Assembly: GCA_002110485.1 (NCBI GenBank)
Contig: MOWL01000004.1
Location: 723,378-787,377 of the forward strand
Origin: Emergomyces orientalis
Taxonomy: Eukaryota > Ascomycota > Eurotiomycetes > Onygenales > Ajellomycetaceae
DNA: 64,000 nt
Direction of reading: 5' to 3'
Positions within the stretch are counted from its first letter, which is position 1, and each line of letters opens with the position of its first letter. The notes under the pieces were generated by a model, which saw only the letters and a list, made by a program, of their open reading frames with translations, searched no databases and was not told the DNA's origin. Shown in pieces: positions 59,190 to 64,000 of this stretch. The translations under genes were made by a program, and so were the position numbers.

Positions 59190-59941
59190 CTGCAGATGGA
59201 AGAAGCTGGGTTAATCATTTCCATTCTGCGCTATGGGCAGATCGCGTCACCATTCGGCAATCTACTGGTGAAACCCCGTTCCGCCTGCAATATGGCTACG
59301 ATGCTATCCTTCCAATAGAGCTTGACGTTCCAACTTGGCAAACACTTCCCTGGCAGACAGTGCAATCCCGTGCTGATTTGATATATATGCGTATTCGACA
59401 ATTGGAAAAGAGAGATGAAGATCTGGAGGAGGCCGCTCATCACCTGCGCCGTGCGAGAGAGAAGAACCGAGATCTATTTGATGAAACTAAGCAATTAGTC
59501 CGAGAACCATTGCAGATAAGTGATTTGGTGCTTTTGCATGATACCAAGCTAGAAACGTCCTATTCTGCCAAGCTCAACTTCCGATGGCTGGGCCCGTATC
59601 GAATCCGAGAAGCAAACCATGAGAAAGGGACCTATCATCTGGAAGAGCTGGATGGTTCGCCGTTTCGAAATACTACTGCAGGTAATAGGTTAAAAAGGTT
59701 CTATCTCCGAGACAATCAAATGCCGGTTGCAGAGAATAATATCAATGAAGCAAATGATATTGAAGAGGAAGAGGTGGATATGCAAGATACTGATAAGAAG
59801 AATTCTTTGAGGGGGGTCAGGATGACTTGCAGTCATGGATCCCTCATGGTAAGGAGTTTGCAGTCATTATCTGACTGCTGTTTTCTTTGTATAATGATTT
59901 CCTTGTTGTTGTTTTCTTCATTCAAGTTGCTGTTTTCTTAG
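59165..59941 (+). pseudogene. C-terminal integrase segment of pol, out of frame
   Basis: Continues the integrase protein in the -1 frame relative to the preceding pol: ISDALSKLAADGRSW, then STGETPFRLQYGYDAIL, a long helical segment EEAAHHLRRAREKN, and LNFRWLGPYRIREAN, a chromodomain-like/GPY-type C-terminus common in Ty3/gypsy integrases. An acidic tail follows. Only one base separates the two parts, so this copy's integrase is probably inactive unless the base is a sequencing error. Confidence 0.8.
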
Positions 59942-60293
59942 TCTCTATTTTTCATGATTCTGCTTCTTTCTTGCATGTTTTTCATGCATCATATCAGTTC
60001 CTTCTAATTTTAATCTCTTGATATTGTCTTTTCTTTGTTTTGTTTACTTTCTCTTTGATATTCAATTCTCTGGGTCAGATTGAAGCTGGCAGTGAATTTT
60101 ATGAACTGCTGTCACCCTTGCCTGCATGTTGACTGCTTTTCACATTATCTTCCAAAATTCACCTTGAGGAAGTATTATATTATTGACCTGCTCTGCCCAG
60201 ATAATCATTTTTCTTTTTCAAATTGCATTCAAGTCTCTTTTTCTATTTTTAATTCATTGATTTTTCCCTATATTTCCTTATTTCATTACAAAG

Positions 60294-62900
60294 ATGTCGA
60301 ACCCCTCTAGCCAACACACTCTGGTACCGAGACCAGCGAGCCAGCTCGCTCTTGTGACATATGATAACCATGTTTTTCATACGGCGATGGAGCTGCAAGC
60401 TTATGTCAATTCTCTGGGTCAGAATCCGCAGGTTCGCTACCAAGCACAATGTGAGATCGGTAATCTACTCATGGGGCGCCATGAGGCGGCTCAAGATGAG
60501 GTTGCCGCATTCTATGAGTGGATGAGAAATGATGGATCCTGGCGCCAGGTGGTGGCCCAGCAAGCATTTGATAACCAGACGGCGGAGCTTCAACGAGTTG
60601 CTGCTCAGGTAGCTGAACGGCGCGATCGCTGCGCCATAGCATATACTACATGCACCAGGATGTGGGGAAAAGTTCGCGTGGATTCGTTCTGGCATATCAT
60701 GACTTCAGAGCGGATGCAACGCGCCTGTCAAACCCTGGCCCTACATCACGAATATGCTTCTGCAATCGGCCGGATCAATCAAGCAATGTGGGCTCGCATC
60801 ACTCAGCCACCTCGACGAGGAGTTAAGCGATATAAGACGATCATGTTGGCAGATATCGAAGCAGCGGCCGATTCCAATTTTATTGGCCAAGAGATCACAC
60901 AAGGAAATCTTCAAGCTGCAGGTCTTATCTTTGGTCCTGGCGGAATTCTCACTGAAGATTCTATGACAGTTGCTTCACCCCAGCCTCAAGAACGTGTCCT
61001 ATCCCCTCCCGATCAACATATGACTGGCCAGTCTCCTCTACTTCTCCCCGTGTGTTGAACGTGATACGCCCCAGTGCACCCTCGCTTGGATCTCCTCAAG
61101 GTTCTATACATAGTCCTCCTGTGCGTACTTCTCGCCGGCGTCTCCGGCCAATCCTTGCTTTCGGACGTCAGCAGCCTGTCTGCAGCCTTGTCAGACACCA
61201 TCTTGCTGAACTTCTCAGCCCTGACCAAGTTGCGGAATTTGAGAATATGGGGGTTGATCAAGATAGCCCTGCTTGGTAGAGGCAACTGACAAGCAGCATA
61301 CAACAGTGAACAGAGGATGCCGGTGTTCTCCCTATGTCCCTGTGGATGTGAAAGCGCAGCTTAGAGATGCAAAGAAGATAGAAGAATGTCAGCTGGTGCA
61401 TCTTCTGGACAAGATAGCCAGGCTTCCGCGACAAGGCTTGACTATATGCTATCTGCATTCAGTAAATCTCGGCAGCAAGATTGGACTCCTTACACGCGAT
61501 CTTGACCATGCGGGCTGATAAAGAGAATCGGGCTTGTGGTGAATAATCGCCAGAATCTTGGGCGGATGCGAGCTGCTGATGACACATATCATTTTTCCGC
61601 CTTGATCGCCGACCTCCTCGCCCCGAAGATATGCTACAGGTATATCGAATGCGCCATAATCGCCTACCGCCGGTTACATCATCAAATTGGGAACAAACAC
61701 TGCCCGACTTGCTTTTCTTGATTTCAATTCCAGTGCAGCTTTTCAGCAATGGAAGAAGGATGGTTCCGTCATCCTGCAATATTTAATGGATGAACGCGAT
61801 GAAGGCGGCAGGGGTCAACAATAATTACAACACCCTGGCGAAGGTTGCCACAGTCGAATGGAGCATGTACAGGTTCCATCAGCGAAAAGATAAGAAGACT
61901 GGGGTGGCTCCGAACAATGTTGCACGGATTGGTTCAACAGATCGTCCCGTCAAGATCCACTGTATTATGTGTGGTATGTTGCTCTCCGCCCGATCATCGC
62001 ACGCACCTGATTTCCTATCCCTATTATGCAAAATACGCCTTGTCTGGGGATAGCACTTACTTCCGCCATATTGATGTCAATATTAAACGCCCTGGCGGAG
62101 GAAAATCATGGGAGCGAATATGATTCAGGGATCAGTCCTCTTTCAGCGACGAAGATGGGAGGAATGCACCACCATAGTCCCGGGAATGCATCAAAATATT
62201 CAAGAATGGAACAGACGTCTGCGTGCTCGCAATCTCCCGAATGGTGGAATTGTTCAAGAGGTGACATTGAGATGCTCACCAACAAGGATCTCAACGACTT
62301 CAGAACGCAGTTGGACACTGTCCCATGCAAGCAAGGCGATGCTCGAATAACCCATGCCGCATCTTCCTCATGGAAGCACCGGGCCTGCTACTAAGGAACG
62401 CAAGACAAATGCTAGCCGTGGTATGTTGGAATTCAGGATGACGGGCACTTCTTGAAGTCCCTGAAAGCGGATCGTGGACAGCTCTCCCGAGCACATCGCG
62501 ATTTGGTTGCCGGGCCGTCAACACCCTCTGCCTTTCGGTATTATATGAAGTATTCCATATCGTACCCTGCTGCTGTTCCAAGTCACGGGTCTTGGACGAT
62601 TTCGGATGCTCTGGTGGTCGACGAAGTGGGATGACCCTATGTCAGGCACGAGCAAGATATTCTCTTCAACGGCAAGGGCAGTTCGCCGCAAGAATACATT
62701 GAGGAGTGGCGCAAGAGACGGTCACCGAAGGATCCGGTGTTTCGAGATCATGATGGCTACAGAGGAGAATTATTTGGAGAACGTAGCTGTTTCTATTGTC
62801 TGAAGAGGAACATCCCCTCGCCTCAATTGAGGAGATCGCGCCTGTCGCCGAGGGCGAGGCTATGCAGATTCCGGTGCATGGCCGCGAGAATGCGCCCGCC
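60294..62900 (+). pseudogene. Accessory gene between pol and 3' LTR, decayed; 2OG-Fe(II) dioxygenase-like C-terminal part
   Basis: An intact first stretch (60294-61058, 254 residues, ATG at 60294) has no recognised domain: Gln/Ala-rich helices, RRDRCAIAYTTCTRMWGKVR. The protein then continues in other frames: VLNVIRPSAPSLGSPQGS (about 61057-61112), VRHHLAELLSPDQVAEF, FNSSAAFQQWKKDGSVI (about 61724-61775), SGDSTYFRHIDVN (about 62045-62081), MIQGSVLF, PGMHQNIQEWNRRLRARN, LPHGSTGPATKERKT (about 62363-62407), QLSRAHRDLVAGPSTPS. H at 62067 with D at 62073 (H-x-D) and a distal H at 62369 fit a double-stranded beta-helix 2OG-Fe(II) oxygenase. Several frameshifts and stops show decay. About 350 bases of T-rich DNA separate it from pol, suggesting separate expression. 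It is neither gag, pol nor an evident env (no signal peptide or membrane segment). Confidence 0.55.
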
Positions 62901-62916
62901 GAATAGCCGCAGCCAT

Positions 62917-62966
62917 CAGCCAATCATGTTTTCCCGGCCCCGGGCCGTCAAAAGATTGACCAATCA
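62917..62966 (+). repeat. Decayed 3' copy of the palindrome/CCAAT module
   Basis: CAGCCAATCA (62917-62926), then TTTTCCCGGCCCCGGGCCG (62929-62947), then TCAAAAGATT leading to CCAATCA (62960-62966). The order and spacing match the 56344-56397 module, with a few substitutions. Confidence 0.7.
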
Positions 62967-63217
62967 CGATCGCGCTGTTGCCAAATTTGCCGCATCTTGC
63001 CACTGTCGCTGTGTTGATCACATTCTGCTTACTTGTTTCCCTGTTTTCTCTTGTTCTTGCTTGTCTTTCTTTTCTCTGCTGTTCACTTTTTCTTTCTCTT
63101 TTCTATATTCTTTTATTGATTGTCTTTCATTTTCTTGATTCTTGATTGATTCTTTCCTGCAATTCCTTGTTTTCATTCATTCGGATCGCATTCTTACTTG
63201 CCGGGTCGGCAAGCTAT

Positions 63218-63227
63218 AGGGGGGAGA
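63218..63227 (+). other. Polypurine tract
   Basis: AGGGGGGAGA abuts the 3' LTR and would prime plus-strand DNA synthesis. Confidence 0.85.
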
Positions 63228-63577
63228 TGTGTGGTGGGGAATCTCGGCGTGGTATTACTTTTCGCCGAGACCGCCTCATATATTTGTTTGGCATGGCTGC
63301 CTCATATTCCCATTATCCTTTGACACACGTGTGGATTCGGCGAAGATTGATTGTACGCAGAGCAGTGAGATTGCTCCTTTTTGATTGTGTGATTTGATAT
63401 GTGATTGATTGCTTGTTCTTCTTCTATATTTGAATCTCCTACGTGTTCTTTTGTATTGCTATTTGGATAGCTCGTTGAATAGAATATTGTATACACGGCG
63501 AACTTACCAACCTCCTTACGATCCCGCTGCTCCTGCCCACGTGCCGCCAAAAGCGCACAACCCCTTATTCCACTTCA
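63228..63577 (+). repeat. 3' long terminal repeat
   Basis: 350 bp, TGTGTGG...CTTCA, same sequence as the 5' LTR. Confidence 0.95.
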
Positions 63578-64000
63578 ATAGCTCTACATGGAGAGGTTTT
63601 GAAAGCTCCCAGAATTCTTCTTAAAGCTGTATTCTGCAATTTTTGAAACTTATCTATGAAGTGTTTCTGGTTCTTCCACCATATCTGAACATCAATAATC
63701 AGAAATAGATGCTATACATGCAATGTATAGCTGTCTCATAGCTTGAAATGATAAACCCCTTTCAGTATTAGAAAGTTGTATTATACTATTTAAAACTCTT
63801 TCAGCTTGAGCCATTCTTTTTTGAATATGAGATTTAAAAATTGAGTTTTTGAATCCAGCCAGATTTCTAGCCATCTTACAACTGATTTAGGCTTTATTTC
63901 TTGATTTAATAGATTTAAACTTATTTCCTTTTCATATCTTTTTGGAAAAAAGTGAATTAATTCAGTTTTTTTCATATCAAATTGAATTAGGTTTAAATTT
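63578..64000 (-). pseudogene. LINE (Tad-like non-LTR retrotransposon) reverse-transcriptase fragment
   Basis: On the minus strand, from the window edge: KKTELIHFFPKR, PKSVVRWLEIWLDSK, then with a frame change SHIQKRMAQAERVLNSI, LSNTERGLSFQAMRQLYIA, SISDY, and after another frame change VQIWWKNQKHFIDKFQKLQ and LRRILGAFKTSPCRAI, which ends at the LTR. This is the C-terminal part of the RT domain of fungal LINEs. It carries at least two frameshifts, is AT-rich, and continues beyond the window. Confidence 0.85.

Larger units (their letters stand above)
52871..63577 (+). mobile_element. Full-length Ty3/gypsy-type LTR retrotransposon with an extra 3' gene
   Basis: 10.7 kb. Two 350-bp LTRs (TG...CA), read here as identical, flank an internal region in this order: primer-binding site, gag-protease ORF, -1 frameshift, pol (RT, RNase H, integrase; frame-broken late), an extra decayed gene, polypurine tract. 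RT-RNase H before integrase places it in Ty3/gypsy (Metaviridae-type), not Ty1/copia. The bases just outside are ATAGT (52866-52870) and ATAGC (63578-63582), a target-site duplication with one mismatch. Identical LTRs imply recent insertion. Part of its length comes from the extra 3' gene. Confidence 0.93.

Noticed and set aside
60294..61058. Envelope gene of the retroelement
   Set aside because: Position after pol is env-like, but there is no signal peptide, membrane segment or glycoprotein-like Cys pattern.

Overview
The window is nuclear DNA from a filamentous ascomycete. Genes carry short GT-AG introns (67-215 nt) with CTAAC/CTAAT-type branch points, intergenic spacers are long and rich in homopolymers and microsatellites, and the gene families (Cdc11/Nud1, Kcs1, Mch1, Eme1, Alg2, a long kinesin, a SUN protein, Mdv1, chorismate mutase, Bcp1) are those of Eurotiomycetes. 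Protein wording and the large Ty3/gypsy element at the right suggest Onygenales (Ajellomycetaceae-like); this is an inference from family resemblance, not a search result.

Positions 1-51,021 are a normal gene-bearing segment of mostly housekeeping genes. In order: the 3' part of the septation-network scaffold cdc11 (+); an intron-containing tRNA-Pro(UGG); a decayed aminoglycoside-phosphotransferase-like pseudogene; inositol hexakisphosphate kinase kcs1 (+); transporter mch1 (+); Holliday-junction nuclease subunit eme1 (-); mannosyltransferase alg2 (-); a 1787-residue kinesin (-); a 6-kb gene-free stretch; an unrecognised 250-residue protein (+); a SUN-domain nuclear-envelope protein (-); mitochondrial fission adaptor mdv1 (-); chorismate mutase (+) convergent with bcp1 (-); a small 104-residue conserved-looking protein (+); and a 134-residue secreted protein (-). 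I rebuilt splice junctions by hand for every multi-exon gene, and all retain frame. The genes serve separate processes (septation, inositol pyrophosphates, recombination, glycosylation, microtubule transport, nuclear positioning, mitochondrial division, aromatic amino acids) and do not form one pathway or cluster.

From about 52.2 kb the DNA changes: it becomes AT-rich and transposon-derived. A complete Ty3/gypsy-type LTR retrotransposon lies at 52,871-63,577, with two 350-bp LTRs that I read as identical, inserted into an older, decayed LINE whose pieces lie on the minus strand to the right and probably the left. The element has a gag-protease ORF, a pol ORF in the -1 frame, and between pol and the 3' LTR an additional decayed gene (60,294 to about 62,900).

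The most interesting points are in this element. (1) The gag-protease/pol junction carries a canonical -1 ribosomal frameshift signal: a UUUAAAC heptamer just before the gag stop, an 8-nt spacer, and an 11-bp stem with a second inner stem. (2) The extra gene downstream of pol has an H-x-D ... H arrangement like a 2-oxoglutarate/Fe(II) dioxygenase. (3) An unusual palindrome-plus-direct-repeat module occurs at both ends of the internal region. (4) The LTRs are identical, yet pol is broken by a frameshift in the integrase.
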